The notes under the pieces: generated by a model
Seen by the model: the letters and a program-made list of their open reading frames with translations, nothing else
The model's database searches: none
What the model was told of the DNA's origin: nothing
In this document: positions 1 through 11,402 of the stretch, in pieces
Position numbering within the stretch: position 1 is the stretch's first letter
How the letters are laid out: each line of letters begins with the position of its first letter
Made by a program: the position numbers and the translations under genes
NCBI RefSeq assembly: GCF_945859705.1
Contig: NC_079137.1
Span: 35,027,554-35,091,553 of the forward strand
Length of the DNA stretch: 64,000 bases
Direction of reading: 5' to 3'
Source of the DNA: Episyrphus balteatus
Taxonomy: Eukaryota > Arthropoda > Insecta > Diptera > Syrphidae

Positions 1-394
1 CAGACAGATTATGCAGAAGTTCGTAAAACTGGTTTTCGCGCATTTCACAAAAAATCACAAAAAATGCTAAAAAAAAAGCCTCATGCATCAAAAAGTGTCG
101 CATGGACAAAAAATGCCCCATAAAAAAAACGCCCTAACCACAAAAACTTACTTTGAATAACTTCGACATTAATTTTTCTTATGATTAAAATGAGTTGAGA
201 TTAATATTTTGGAAAACAATTTTAAACTATGGAATATCTTTAAACCTTTGTGATGGTTAAGTGGAATAAACTTTCCGACACAATATCTTCCTATGTACAG
301 AAGAACAAGCACATAAGAGATGAATAAATAAGAATGAAACTCTATTAAAATTTTTCTGCATCACTTCAGATGTTTCATTGCAACAAATCAAAAG
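1..394. other. AT-rich non-coding stretch
   Basis: No frame of useful length, no RNA gene and no recognisable element end was seen here. The sequence is AT-rich with short A runs. From about 395 it passes into a truncated family A repeat. Confidence 0.5.
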
Positions 395-760
395 CAAGTT
401 CAATGAAAATTTTTATACAAAAGAGTGGTCATATTAAAATTTTGAAAAACTTTCAAAAATCAGATTTTTGGACTTTTAAAAAATAAGTAAAAAATTTTTG
501 AGAAAAATCAATTTTTTGAAAACGGATTAGTAAAATATTTCGAAATTTCGTTTTTAAGTGTTAATAAAAATTTCGAAAAATTAAGAATTTTTATATAAAA
601 AAATATTTTTTTTTTAAACGGCTCTAGCGATTTTCAATTCTTTTTTTTTTCTAAAAATTTCTTTTCATACAAAAAATCAGACTTTGTTTTGTGCTCAAAA
701 TCCTCACGCTGTTTCATGAATTTAAAAACAGATTTTATGTATTTTTTTACATTATCGGAA
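395..760 (+). repeat. family A dispersed repeat, internal fragment
   Basis: This stretch aligns by eye with 62090-62400 of the fuller copy near the right end of the window. Shared phrases include AATTTTTATACAAAAG, CAATTTTTTGAAAACGGATTA and AAACGGCTCTAGCGATTTT. Neither end of the family is present, so it is a fragment. The phrase AACGGCTCTAACGATTTT recurs in all longer copies and is the easiest tag for the family. No protein product is evident. It is probably the decayed interior of a transposon, but its class is unknown. Confidence 0.6.
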
Positions 761-1250
761 GTGCTTTAATATAATCTTCTTTATTATAATGTTCTCTATT
801 TTTTTTTTTTAGAGCTTTAAGATAAGATCTACTTTTATCATAAGAAATTTGAAAAAAGTTTTTTTGCCGTAATTTTTGAACTAAGGGTGGGATAAAGAAA
901 AACAGTGATGTAATTTTTTGGAATTACCAAGGATAGTTCAAAAAAGTCTAAGAAGTTCTATTCGTGTACTGAAAAAGATATCACTTGACACCACTTTTTA
1001 TTTGTTATTACTTTTGAACATTTTTTGGATAGATTGTTCTTATACTTAGCATGTAGCTTTTCTAGTTTCTTATATGGCAAACCAAAAAAATCAATGATTT
1101 TTACACTTGAAAAAATATTAGTTTTTAAGGTAAAATGAAACAAATCAACTTAAACTTCTTAACAGGAATGTTATATGGACTACGTTTAATCAAGTAAAAT
1201 TCTAAGTCCAATAAATAACATTTGAGACGCAATGCAAACACCAGTGGATT
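761..1250. other. AT-rich non-coding stretch
   Basis: A 61-codon minus-strand frame at 958-1143 has no recognisable motif and a composition like its surroundings. Nothing else was seen. Confidence 0.4.
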
Positions 1251-1349
1251 TAATATTTTTCAATTATGAATTTAAAAAAAGTCACTGTGGTGTATGCGCA
1301 CTTTTTTTCTTGGTTTGGTGAATAAAAAAAAATTTTAAAACTATAAGCG

Positions 1350-1620
1350 CAGGATAGCGAAACTAAAATTTTGGCTATCCTGGGCTTACATTGGGCAAAA
1401 AAACTACCGATTTTTTAACATTAAAAAAAATCACAATTGTTTCGGTTTCTGATATGAAAAAAAGTTTTTTTTGTTGTATAATTTGAAAAAATATTGGAAT
1501 AAAGAAAAAAAATTGTCGGGCTATCCTGGGCTAACGTTGAGCAAACGAGCCACAGTGCAAAACCAAAAATTTTTACACTGGAAAAAAAAATTATTTTTTG
1601 TGATTTTTGAGTTGAAAAAA
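1350..1620. repeat. two related direct repeats with GGCTATCCTGGGC
   Basis: The phrase GGCTATCCTGGGCTTACATT at about 1373 recurs as GGCTATCCTGGGCTAACGTT at about 1519, in each case followed by a GAGCAAA or GGGCAAA stretch. A third related phrase, GAGCTAACGTTGGGCAAACGA, lies far away at about 29500. The shared block suggests a dispersed repeat partly duplicated in tandem with a period near 146 bp. The class is unknown. Confidence 0.45.
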
Positions 1621-1970
1621 AATATTATACCTTTTTTAACTATTTTTCTTTAACAGTGAAAGTGAACTCATATCTTTAAACCAAACTTATTTCTATATAT
1701 TGGTCCGCAGATGTCTGTTTCCGAATATAAGAAAAAACACAAATGTTTGGATGCAAATAACTCTAAAACTAGATCTCCAAGAAACTTTTGGTTTTCAGTT
1801 GTGAACAGATATAAAGAGAAGAGAGAGACCTTTCTTTTAATGTCTCACTTTATTAAGTACGTGGGATACAATCCTGCCTTCCAAAAAGGAGGAGGTTATT
1901 ATCACAAATTTCAACAATACCATTCTCAGCTTACCAGCAATTGAGCTGCTTTTCGTTGCAGTCTTTGTTG

Positions 1971-2890
1971 TACTTGCGATATAGGTACTATATATCAAGT
2001 TATGCATTCGTACAAAAAAAAAAGTTGGGATAGCATTTTTCCATGACATTACGATGGTAGAGAATGCCAAAAAAGTGGGTCCCGGAAGTCCGTCAGTCTG
2101 TCTGTCCGATTGATGTCAAACTTGGTATGCAGAATTATTTGGCGCCTCTCCAGAGGGATTTTTGGAATTGATTTTTTTGGACCAAAAATAACGGTACTTG
2201 TCATTATACCGATTTTAGTAAAGTTGAAATTGCTCAAAAACGGCTCCAACGATTTTGTTTAAAATATTAAAATCTAAGTTTAAAGACAAGGTCTATCTTC
2301 TTGAAAAAAAATATTTTTTGAAAATCATTATTAACAGTGCCTGCCATAGAACCCTTTTTTTTTAAATCCGATTATATCTGAAACTGCTTATTCGATTTCA
2401 ACGAAACTTTTTGTGAAGAAGCATTTATATAATTTTAATATAAGCCAAAAATAAAATTTTGAAAAAAATTATTTTTGGATTTAAAAAAAAAAGTTTTGAA
2501 AACGGGAAATTGAATTTTTTTGAAATTTCGTTTTTAGATGTTGATTAGTGATTTCTACAAAACAGCATACCAATTTTATTTTAAAACTTTTTTTCCAAAA
2601 AATTATTTATAAAAAATTAGTTTTTTAAAAAACGGCTCTAACGATTTTGAAAATTTTTTTCTAAAAATGCATCTTAATATATCAAACAAAACTGCATACT
2701 TGTTTTGGAGGGCAATTTTATTTCAGATTTTATTTAATTTTTTTTTAAAACGAATTTTATTTTTTTTTATTTAATTTTTTTTTGTTTTGTACCTATATTT
2801 TTCAAATTTCTATATAAAAAGTCTTAAAAATTTAAGCAACTTTAACTCTAAGAGCAAGTTCGTGCGACCCAGTCGTGCATTTTATTTTCT
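1971..2890 (+). repeat. family A dispersed repeat, near-complete copy
   Basis: The copy begins at TACTTGCGATATAGGTACTATA and runs to GACCCAGTCGTGCAT. Both edges are also seen at 61502 and 62590 of the other long copy. In between are the CATTACGATGGTAGAGAATGCC block, a very short CTGTCTGTC seed, and the AACGGCTCTAACGATTTT phrase. The CTGTCTGTC seed sits where the distant copy carries an expanded (TCTG)33 array. No coding capacity is visible. Target-site duplications were not identified, so the ends are approximate. Confidence 0.65.
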
Positions 2891-4950
2891 TTAAAATTTC
2901 TGCTATTTCATACTTATCTTTGTCCAGTATTGAAATTTGGTCATAGTTATTGATTATAACCGCGATGCAAGTTGTAGGAACATTTGGTTATTAGTTTGTT
3001 TGTGTAGTTAATTATTAATAAATTAGATTGCACCACAATTCGCGATTCTATGCCAACTAATCTCATCATCATATCCAAAATCTTTTAATCTTCCTAAATT
3101 CCTTATAAATACATATGTACTTGCATAATATTTTGTATTGAAATGAATCTATATACATTGGGAGTCCATTTGCAAAAAATTATACATACTTAACTAATTT
3201 TTAATTCATGGAAACAAAGATGTTAAATTCTTCTGTGTTTGCATTATTTCAAAAACCAATATCCTTTATAGTTTCTCCTGGTTTACTAAAGTTAATTTAA
3301 GACAAAGTTCTGAAAGATCGTTATATGTATATTGCATTACTTGGTATAATCTTCCATCAAATATTAAACAATTTTTTTAAGTTTCCCCTAAAAATATAAC
3401 CAAGAAAAAAAAAGGTAGAAAATGCAATATGTCCTTTGAAAAAAAAAAAAAAAAAATAAAAAATAAACGCAAAACCCAATCCCCTGTATAATTACTACGA
3501 CTAAGCATTAAACAAATGTGCAAAACCACACGTTTTATATTATTTTATTTTTTTTTTTTTCCTTCAAAACTTTATCTCAGGGATCTCAGGCATTTCACTC
3601 ATCAAAGGAAATAAAATTAATTTTTCTTCTTGTTCTCATTTTTTATTTTTTTGTTGTGTTTTTATGTGTTCGTTGTTGTTATTGTTGTTTGATTGAAAAC
3701 AGTCCATAAAAATGGCAATGTTGATGTCATTCATTCTGCCATCAAGTCAATATATCTCTCTACTCCGTCACCATATCAAGGGCATATAGATGGATTCTGT
3801 CTGATTCCTTGAATGAGCTTCATATGTTATTCAATCACCATCGGCAACAACTTATATCAGACAGATGGATAGTACCTACCTACCTACCCAAAGACAGACA
3901 ATCATGCGCACCTAACAATTTAATCATCAACCCCATGTTATGTCTTCTTAGATATACTTTTCTACTCTATACCATACCTTTACCTATGCCTCGAGCCTTT
4001 ATAGAATTCTCTACCAACCAACATAGCGATTGCTTTGTGGTCTCTTTATTACACATCGCCGGATGTTTTTCGCTTTTGTTCATAAACAAAGCGACTCTCC
4101 TGCCACATTGCACCTGACATTTATAAAACTTGTTGTCTTGTAGCACGTGCCTATAACTACCTTTACCTCTGCCTACCTGGTGGTGATGATGTCTTGCCTA
4201 CCAAAAGACGACGAGGCTGCTGCTACATCATACAATCACCTGCCTCAAGATGTATACAACCGCACTTCGTTGGCACTTTAGGGAAATGGTTTTGGCGTAT
4301 GAAAAAAAAAAAAAAAACTAAGAAGAGCGCAAAAATGAAGAATACAAATCTCGTGTGTCGGGAATTAACTTAATACGTGACTTTATTGGATTCAGGATCA
4401 GTCTTTTATCAAAAAGGGAGAAAATTTCAATAAAATAATTAATTTTTAGAAAAAAAAAAAGAAAAATAAATTTACACATACCTACTAGATACTTTTACGT
4501 AAATGAAATAAGATGTCACTTGTGAAGTGTCGTAAACAAATTTCACTGGAAACAAACAAAAAAAGCCTGTCTCATAAAATCCTATATGTTTCACGTATTT
4601 TCGAAAGGTTAATTTATTTTGCCAGAATTGCACTTTTGTTTATCCTGTTTTGTATGAGTATTTTTATCTTAAATTTCTCGGAAAGAATTGAGCTCACAAT
4701 AAAGTTTTCGCAGATTTTAATAAAAATTTAATTCAATCCATTTAAATTCATCAACAGCTCAATATTCAGGATATTATTTCAGATTGGTTTTACTTCGAAA
4801 ACGATGAAATATTTCTCGAACTACAAAATATTTTTCAATACTTAAAATTTTTTAAGCGGCATAAGTAGCTAGTTCAGTAGATGGAAAATTGTATCCTTCA
4901 AAGAGTGAGTTCGTTCTATTTTTTGTTCATGTTGCTGATATTGACTCTTA
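2891..4950. other. single-copy-looking non-coding block
   Basis: No repeat shared with the rest of the window was noticed. The part from 3700 to 4290 is less AT-rich and holds a 102-codon plus-strand frame at 3809-4117 with no domain, no start context and no neighbouring splice signal that I trust. I regard it as chance. Poly(A) tracts are at about 3440 and 4300. The block could be host intron or intergenic DNA. Confidence 0.4.
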
Positions 4951-5135
4951 TTGTGTTGTGTTGTGTTGTGTTGTGTTGTGTTGTGTTGTGTTGTGTTGTG
5001 TTGTGTTGTGTTGTGTTGTGTTGTGTTGTGTTGTGTTGTGTTGTGTTGTGTTGTGTTGTGTTGTGTTGTGTTGTGTTGTGTTGTGTTGTGTTGTGTTGTG
5101 TTGTGTTGTGTTGTGTTGTGTTGTGTTGTGTTGTG
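4951..5135 (+). repeat. (TTGTG)n pentanucleotide microsatellite, 37 perfect copies
   Basis: An uninterrupted run of TTGTG starts at 4951 and ends at 5135, giving 37 units of 5 bp. All six-frame translations through it are low-complexity (CVVLC or NTTQH repeats) and are not proteins. It passes directly into a degenerate heptamer zone. A second, longer array of the same unit on the same strand lies at 56045, and a four-unit seed lies at about 31356. Confidence 0.95.
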
Positions 5136-5363
5136 CTGTTTGGTTGTGTAATGTGTGCTGTGTATTGTGTGTAGTGTAATGTGTGCTGTGTATTGTGTGT
5201 AGTGTAATGTGTGCTGTGTATTGTGTGTTGTATGTTGTGTGTTGTGTGTTGTGTGTTGTGTGTTGTGTGTTGTGTGTTGTGTGTTGTGTGTTGTGTGTTG
5301 TGTGTTGTGTATTGTGTATTGTGTGTTGTGTGTTGTGCGTTGTGTGTTGTGCTTTGTGTTGTT
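5136..5363 (+). repeat. degenerate TG-rich heptamer array with 28-bp higher-order units
   Basis: Directly downstream of the pentamer array the sequence changes to units of TTGTGTG (7 bp). At about 5148-5220 a 28-bp block beginning TAATGTGTGCTGTGTATTG repeats about two and a half times. Twenty-eight is four times seven, so this looks like a higher-order repeat built from four diverged heptamers. From about 5220 to 5360 the simple heptamer repeats with scattered changes. It is a satellite-like array with no gene content. Confidence 0.85.
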
Positions 5364-6390
5364 TTATAATCTGTTATGTCGTTCCTACCTTCATCATAGC
5401 CCAAGTCCATTGTTTTTCAGTTCTGGTTGCCGTTTATCGAGATTCCGTCTCCCTTATAACTCGTGGCAATGTCGAGATATATGTATGTATTAAAAACAAA
5501 ACTGTTTCTCCACGACTTTTTGTTGAGCAAGTTTCGATTTTGTTCCTTAATAAATGAACTATATATGGAACCACCATATCTCTTTCCTTTATGAGATACA
5601 GATTATGGGATTTCAAAAAATATTACACTCATCAGTACCTTTCCAATGATATAGATCACTATGTAATACAATGAGTCAAAACCATAATATCCTGCTTTGA
5701 ATTATCATGTCAAAGAAACAAAATTCTGGACCATCAGACACTCTTACGTTTTTATGATTAGCGTTCTGTAAAGGCGCTTGGAAACACCTAAATGCATACA
5801 TTTCACCAGTGTTTTCCAGATATTTTTGCACGTATCACGTAATACTCTTATGCATATAAATATTCTTCTAAAAATTATACTCGTACCTCCTATACTCCAA
5901 CTAAAACCATCAAGTCAATTTGATACTTCCTTTATTCGATTCCATCACAATATAGACAGGATTTTTTTTTTTTTTTTTATTTAGGTATATACGTTCCTTT
6001 ATATTTGACTGACTGACGCAATACCTACCAGACACGTCCTGATGTAGAACAAGTAAAAGGCTTATCCGCGGATGCCTACATAAAGAGGGATGTTGCTCGC
6101 AAATGAACTCATGCATAATACAATGGACATGAGCTCGGCTGGACGTGGACGGCTGATGCCTAATGAAATCAAAAAGTCCGTTTAGAATGTGTTAGTGTGT
6201 ATGTGTGTGTTGGCGCTCGCTATAGCTTTAGCTGGAATTGGTATAAGTTGCATTTGCTATGGCAGCGCTGTGATTCTATGATTTGCTCCTGGCTGTTTCC
6301 TCTTAAGCTTGCTGTACATTTGTGATACAAAATAATATAAACTCAACTCACTCTGCATTTTTATTTTTTTTTTTTTTTATTTTTTGGTGA

Positions 6391-6422
6391 CATTGATGAT
6401 GATGACTGCATCATCATCAATG
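6391..6422. repeat. perfect 14-bp stem hairpin, 4-nt loop
   Basis: CATTGATGATGATG at 6391-6404 is followed by the loop ACTG and its exact reverse complement at 6409-6422. Trinucleotide GAT/ATC slippage may have produced each arm. It could extrude as a cruciform or fold in RNA. There is no flanking U-tract or other sign of a terminator. Confidence 0.85.
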
Positions 6423-6849
6423 CGAAATCGCTCAGTTCCACAACTACTACAAACTGAAGCAGCAGCCTTGAGCTGTGAGCTAATGATTTATCGAAATATC
6501 TCATGAAAATCATTTGAATGCCTTGTGGGCACGCAATTCAATTTATTTCAACCCAAACTCAAAACTTGAACCCGAATTCGAATCCAGTCCAGTCCAACCC
6601 ATCGACAACAACACCAACAACAACGACGACTTAGAGGAACATCAAGTAGTATTGGGATACAAAAAAAAAAAAAAAAAATAGCGACTACTGGCGCTGCGGC
6701 TACCGAACTGATCGATAACCATAATAATCGTAATTTGAGATTCATTCTCCCTTCCCTTGGTTATAAATGTTCCTACTTGTAGGCTTGGTTTCGTTCGATT
6801 GGTTGTGATTGGTTCGATATGTGTGATGTCGAATTGATGGGTTGCTTGC

Positions 6850-6905
6850 ACAGCACTTGCATTGCAATGCATTTGCACTGGCTACTAACATTGCATTGCA
6901 ACTGG
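6850..6905. promoter_or_regulatory. cluster of TTGCATTGCAA-like words
   Basis: The words TTGCATTGCAATGC and TTGCATTGCAACTGG occur about 45 bp apart, the first inside the 12-bp palindrome GCATTGCAATGC. TTGCNNAA-type palindromes are the known binding form of C/EBP bZIP factors. This is motif resemblance only, in a block that otherwise looks single-copy. Confidence 0.2.
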
Positions 6906-7404
6906 CACAACATGCACATGTTTCTGCATTAAGAAAATGATTTTGTCCATCGCATAGGTACGACGTTGTTGTCGCAAATGAAAAAAACTAACTACGATTC
7001 GGAATGCACTTTTGCGATATGTGAGACGTGACTATAATCAATCATCCTTGTTTACCTTCTCGATCACGGATGTCACTCACTTATTCGCCCGATCATTAAT
7101 GCGGTAGTACAGCTCCTGTTTCTCATCGCGATGGATAAGTCAGTATAATAGAAGATATAGAAGACTTTTAATCAGGCTAAGCATTTTAAGTCGGGTGTGT
7201 AAATTTATGTGAAGGGCTAGCTACCAAGTTCGTTGCTGATGTGTTTCTATAATTAAAGTGAAAGGTGATGGAAAAAGATTTATTCAATTTTTATTGAAAA
7301 TGGACAAATATCAAATATATCATATTTAACTATTTTCAAGTTGAAAAGTCTTAATACATATCTTGAGAGTTGGGTATGAAAAAAAGCAAAATAGTCTTTA
7401 AAAA

Positions 7405-8956
7405 GAGGTTGTCTGTAAAGCCGGTTAACGGACGATGATTTTACGTGATAACATCGTCAGAAAACAGGTTGTGTGCTTTTGTTTAAAATGAGTCAATTGA
7501 AGCTTTAACTTTTTCAAACAATCATAATTTACAAGAAAAAGCTAACAAAAAAAATTATGCAATTTAAAAGCCAAGTATTTCTTCTTAAGAATAAAACCAT
7601 TTTTAAATTTTTACAATGCGCAAAAAGTATAAAAATAATTTATTGAAAACAATCATTTTCATCAAAAAAAACCAAAAAAAACATTTATTTTTATGTTCTC
7701 ACGCTATGGAATCAATTTTTTTGTTTGACAACCTATACAAAATTTTATACAATGTGAAAGCTTATTATTTCACCTTTCATTATGACGTATCAAACTCATT
7801 TAAAAGATGCCTACGAGAGAAGTTAGAATTTTTTAAAGTCAACCATGTCGAATTTCCAGATTAGGTACGGTACTTCCCACACTGGTGGCTGTTCGGAGGG
7901 CAACAGATCTCCACTGGTGTTTTGAGGTTTTTTGCAAGTTTCTTGATTTAACATTGTGTAGCTTGTTGTTAGTCTACCGTTGTGTGTGATATACCAAATG
8001 AAAGGTAATTGTATCAGGATGCTCATAAAAGTTTAATAAAATTTCAATCTGCTCTTACCCTTTGAATTCTAAAATTTTATTTTACCGTTATCTCAAAATT
8101 GTGTTTACGAAAATAATTGAAACTTAGCACACATTTAGTCGTGGTCATGGTCTATCATTACTCCATAGACTTTATTCCTGTATAAAAATAAAAAACGATG
8201 AAAATTGGTTAAAAACGGTCAAAAAACGTATTTTTAAAAAACTTGTTTCTTCCGTTTTTCAGTCAAAACTCACTAAACGATTCCAATTTTGCACATGTAT
8301 GCATAAGACAAAAACCAACATGTCCTATTAGTTTCAGATTTTTTGAACGCTCCAAAAAAAATCTAAAAATCAAAAACTATCCAAAAATACCCCTAAAAAA
8401 CAAGGTGTTTTTCAAAAATTCATATTTCGAAACTCAGAGTGTTGGAAAAAAAATCCGTATCAGACGCCTACTTTTTGTTTTAATCATCTTTCACCTGGCA
8501 CCTTTAGAATTGTCAAAAAAATTTCTCCTACCCAAAATCATCATTTTCTCAAATAAAACATTGCAGTTTAGTTTCAAAATTTTTTGGAATTTTTTCTTAA
8601 ATGCAGTTATTCTTAAATTAGTTTTATCTATCTATAGCAAAAAAAATGAACTCTCTACAATTTTGCGTTTAGATTTTAGCCCAAACATCATCTTTCCGTT
8701 TTACTCCTGTTTACCTTATTAAATTACGGAATTTTTAAAAATCCTTCAACTGGATTAAGCTTTAGGTTATTATCTTTCAAATAAGCTATAGATAAGATTT
8801 TTGTACCTCTAATAGTTTATTTTAAATTTTGAATTGAAATTTTTTGCCGCACTGCGAAAGTGCGAGAGTGGAACGGCAGAAAATGGCGTCACTTTTTTGT
8901 GGTGGCTGCCATGGTTCATCGATTTATAAGACGTTATCACGTCAAAAATTGTTATT
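7405..8956 (+). repeat. family B element, copy 1 (near full length)
   Basis: The left edge is GAGGTTGTCTGTAAAGCCGG and the right edge is GACGTTATCACGTC, both followed or preceded by AAAAA. The 13-bp word ACGTGATAACGTC occurs near the left end (with one change) and inverted at the right end, forming a subterminal inverted repeat. The most conserved part is the last 110 bp, holding a small hairpin at 8848-8864 and the block GGTGGCTGCCATGGTTCATC. The 159-codon frame at 8243-8722 lies wholly inside the repeat and shows no domain. Related copies are at 18938 and 37540. It is probably a non-autonomous DNA transposon; the superfamily is unknown. Confidence 0.7.
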
Positions 8957-9609
8957 TCTTGAACAACATTAAAAACATAAATGTTTCCATTATTGAACTG
9001 TTGGCTGTTAATGTCAAGTGAAGTGGATTAGAGCGGATTTTCAGTCTTTAGAAGCTAAACCCGTTTATTCGAATTCATTATGGGTTTCATATGGGGTCAG
9101 TTGTTGAGCTCTTTAGTATGCGGAATTCAATCTAAGCTTCGTCGGCAACGCTAAAAAAAATATGCCCAAAATTTGCTGAGTGAGAGGAATCAAAATTTCA
9201 CCTTATTATAGAAATATTAAAAAAAAAAAACTAAACGGATAAAATTCGATTAAAATTTAAGTGCAACACTGAATAGCATTGTATAAAAAGGATTTCCGAA
9301 GATAAAATAATGAAAATTTAAGGGGTGATTCTTGGTTACCCTCTAAGAAAAAAGTGTTCTACAGTTAAGCTCACTTATATTATTTTTTAAACCCGTTCAA
9401 AGAGGTTTTGAATGATGCAGCCTGCCTTTTGGGCGAAGTTAGTTTTATCATCGCCACTGTAGAGATTCCAGAAGTGATTTCTCCAAATTCTTATAGCATC
9501 ACTTGTGACTCTACTATTGGATGAAGTTTCTTTTTCTTTTTTCAAGTAAAATAATTTTTAAAGGTTTAACTTCTACCACGTTTAAATTGCATAGGTACAT
9601 GATTTTTCT
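8957..9609. other. non-coding spacer
   Basis: No gene, RNA gene or shared repeat was noticed between the end of family B copy 1 and the start of a diverged B-like segment. Confidence 0.4.
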
Positions 9610-10175
9610 ATGACAGCTAATAATAAATTTTATATCATCTTAAAGCTTATTATTTCACCTTCTATTTGAAGCTTCAATCATATCTCTACGATGCCTACAA
9701 AAAACGTAAGAATTTTTTAAGGCCAACCATGTCGAAATTTCAAACTGAAATTATGGTACTTCCTACACTGGTGGCTAGTCGTGGTCATTGGCAACAGATC
9801 TTGAGGTATTTTTCAAGTTTTTCAATTTAAGATTGTATAACTTGAAGAGCACGTACCGTTATGTGTGATATATCAAATGAAAGAAAATATTATATTATGT
9901 GTACTAAAATTCAATCAAATTTGTATGTGCTCTAGATCAAAAGATAAAACGTGTTTAGAAAAAGAATATCTTTTCATCGTTATTGCAGGATTTGGAATAT
10001 AAATTGAAATTTTGTACAGTTAAAGTTTATTCTATTACATATCTACAGCATAATTTCATTCATCTATCTAATAAAACAAAAAAATTATAATTAATAATTG
10101 ATTTTTCCTGCCGCTTTTTCGATTCATCTTGTTTCAAATCACTACGATACTAAAGAAGTTTTCACTACAAAAATC
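9610..10175 (+). repeat. diverged family B-like segment
   Basis: The blocks TTTAAGGCCAACCATGTCGAA, TACTTCCTACACTGGTGGC and GGCAACAGATCT match the middle of family B. The tail, including ACTACGATACTAAAGAAG, instead matches 61335-61360. It is therefore a sister subfamily shared with the segment at 60490-61370 and lacks the conserved hairpin end of copies 1-3. No product is encoded. Confidence 0.6.
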
Positions 10176-10183
10176 TTTTTATT

Positions 10184-10240
10184 GGTAGAGGCTGAGAGTC
10201 GAACCCAGATCTCTGGCTTCATAGTTAGCCCAGTCGGGAT
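10184..10240 (-). repeat. tRNA-derived fragment (D-loop to acceptor 3' half)
   Basis: On the minus strand this reads CGACTGGGCTAAC, then an anticodon-arm-like stretch, then GGGTTCGACTC, then CTCTACCA. GGGTTCGACTC is a good match to the pol III B box (GGTTCGANTCC), and the end resembles the 3' acceptor of a Ser/Leu-type tRNA ending in CCA. The 5' acceptor strand is missing because the palindrome next door begins at this point. It is a tRNA pseudogene or SINE head, not a working tRNA. Confidence 0.5.
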
Positions 10241-10258
10241 GTACAAAAAATTAAGCTG

Positions 10259-11402
10259 AAATGGAAATAATTAGATCGTGCAATTTTTTTTCATAGGATG
10301 ATAGAGGGGATCACTGGGAACTTGAAACCAGTTTTTCGGGAAAATCGACCTTGTGCTTAAGCCGCCATCTTGGATTAAAGGTAAAACACGTTTTAGTAAA
10401 TAACTCGGCCATTTTTGATTTTTGACAAAAATTATATATGTAAAACTTGTAGAAAATTTTATTTTCTATAACTTTTGTCTTAATAAATTTTTCTATATGA
10501 CCTATATTTTTCGAGTTAATTTGAAAAAACTATACCCCTACTCAGCTTAAACTGTATACCCGCTTTGATTATAGATTTTAAGATCAACGCAATATGGGAG
10601 TGTTTTTATATGTTTTTGGGGATGATAAATCTAGCTGCAATGTTAGTTTTTTCAAATTCATGAAATTTTATAAACAAAAGGAACTATCTCAAAATCGGAA
10701 AGTGTCGTTTTAAACAAGATTAGTAAATATTATAATTGATGTCTAGCAAGACAAGCAAGTTTTTGAATTTTTCAAATCGGTTCATTAATGCCTGAGATAT
10801 GACCAATTGTTTATAACTCACTCTCTCTTTTAAGCTTTTATTATAAACAATTGGTCATATCTCAGGCATTAATGAACCGATTTGAAAAATTCAAAAACTT
10901 GCTTGTCTTGCTAGACATCAATTATAATATTTACTAATCTTGTTTAAAACGACACTTTCCGATTTTGAGATAGTTCCTTTTGTTTATAAAATTTCATGAA
11001 TTTGCAAAAACTAACATTGCAGCTAGATTTATCATCCCCAAAAACATATAAAAACACTCCCATATTGCGTTGATCTTAAAATCTATAATCAAAGCGGGTA
11101 TACAGTTTAAGCTGAGTAGGGGTATAGTTTTTTCAAATTAACTCGAAAAATATAGGTCATATAGAAAAATTTATTAAGACAAAAGTTATAGAAAATAAAA
11201 TTTTCTACACGTTTTACATATATAATTTTTGTCAAAAATCAAAAATGGCCGAGTTATTTACTAAAACGTGTTTTACCTTTAATCCAAGATGGCGGCTTAA
11301 GCACAAGGTCGATTTTCCCGAAAAACTGGTTTCAAGTTCCCAGTGATCCCCTCTATCATCCTATGAAAAAAAATTGCACGATCTAATTTTTTCCATTTGA
11401 AA
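10259..11402. repeat. 1.1-kb near-perfect palindrome (foldback element)
   Basis: Two arms of about 558 bp are reverse complements with only a few single-base differences. They are separated by a 24-nt spacer at 10817-10840. The innermost stem is GACCAATTGTTTATAA (10801-10816) against 10841-10856. Weaker complementarity continues outwards to TTAGCCCAGT at 10225-10234 and ACTGGGCTAA at 11414-11423. Near identity implies recent origin or arm-to-arm conversion. Read from either strand it would give a long hairpin RNA. It encodes no protein. It could be a foldback transposon or an inverted duplication of a longer element. Confidence 0.9.

Larger units (their letters stand above)
5364..7404. other. 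single-copy-looking non-coding block
   Basis: Composition is closer to balanced than in the flanking repeats, especially 6080-7100. Small frames here carry no domain. Items of note are a perfect hairpin at 6391-6422 and a cluster of TGCATTGCAA-type words at 6850-6905, listed separately. It could be host intron or enhancer DNA, but nothing proves it. Confidence 0.4.

Noticed and set aside
4951..5135. Interstitial telomere repeat
   Set aside because: The unit is a pentamer like insect TTAGG, but it lacks a G run and flies do not use TTAGG. Simple microsatellite growth is enough.
4881..5557. Long frames of CVVLC and NTTQH repeats on both strands
   Set aside because: They are translations of (TTGTG)n and TTGTGTG arrays, open in several frames at once, with no unique sequence.
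8243..8722. 159-codon plus-strand frame
   Set aside because: It lies wholly inside family B. The homologous part of copy 2 is not open over the same length, and there is no domain.
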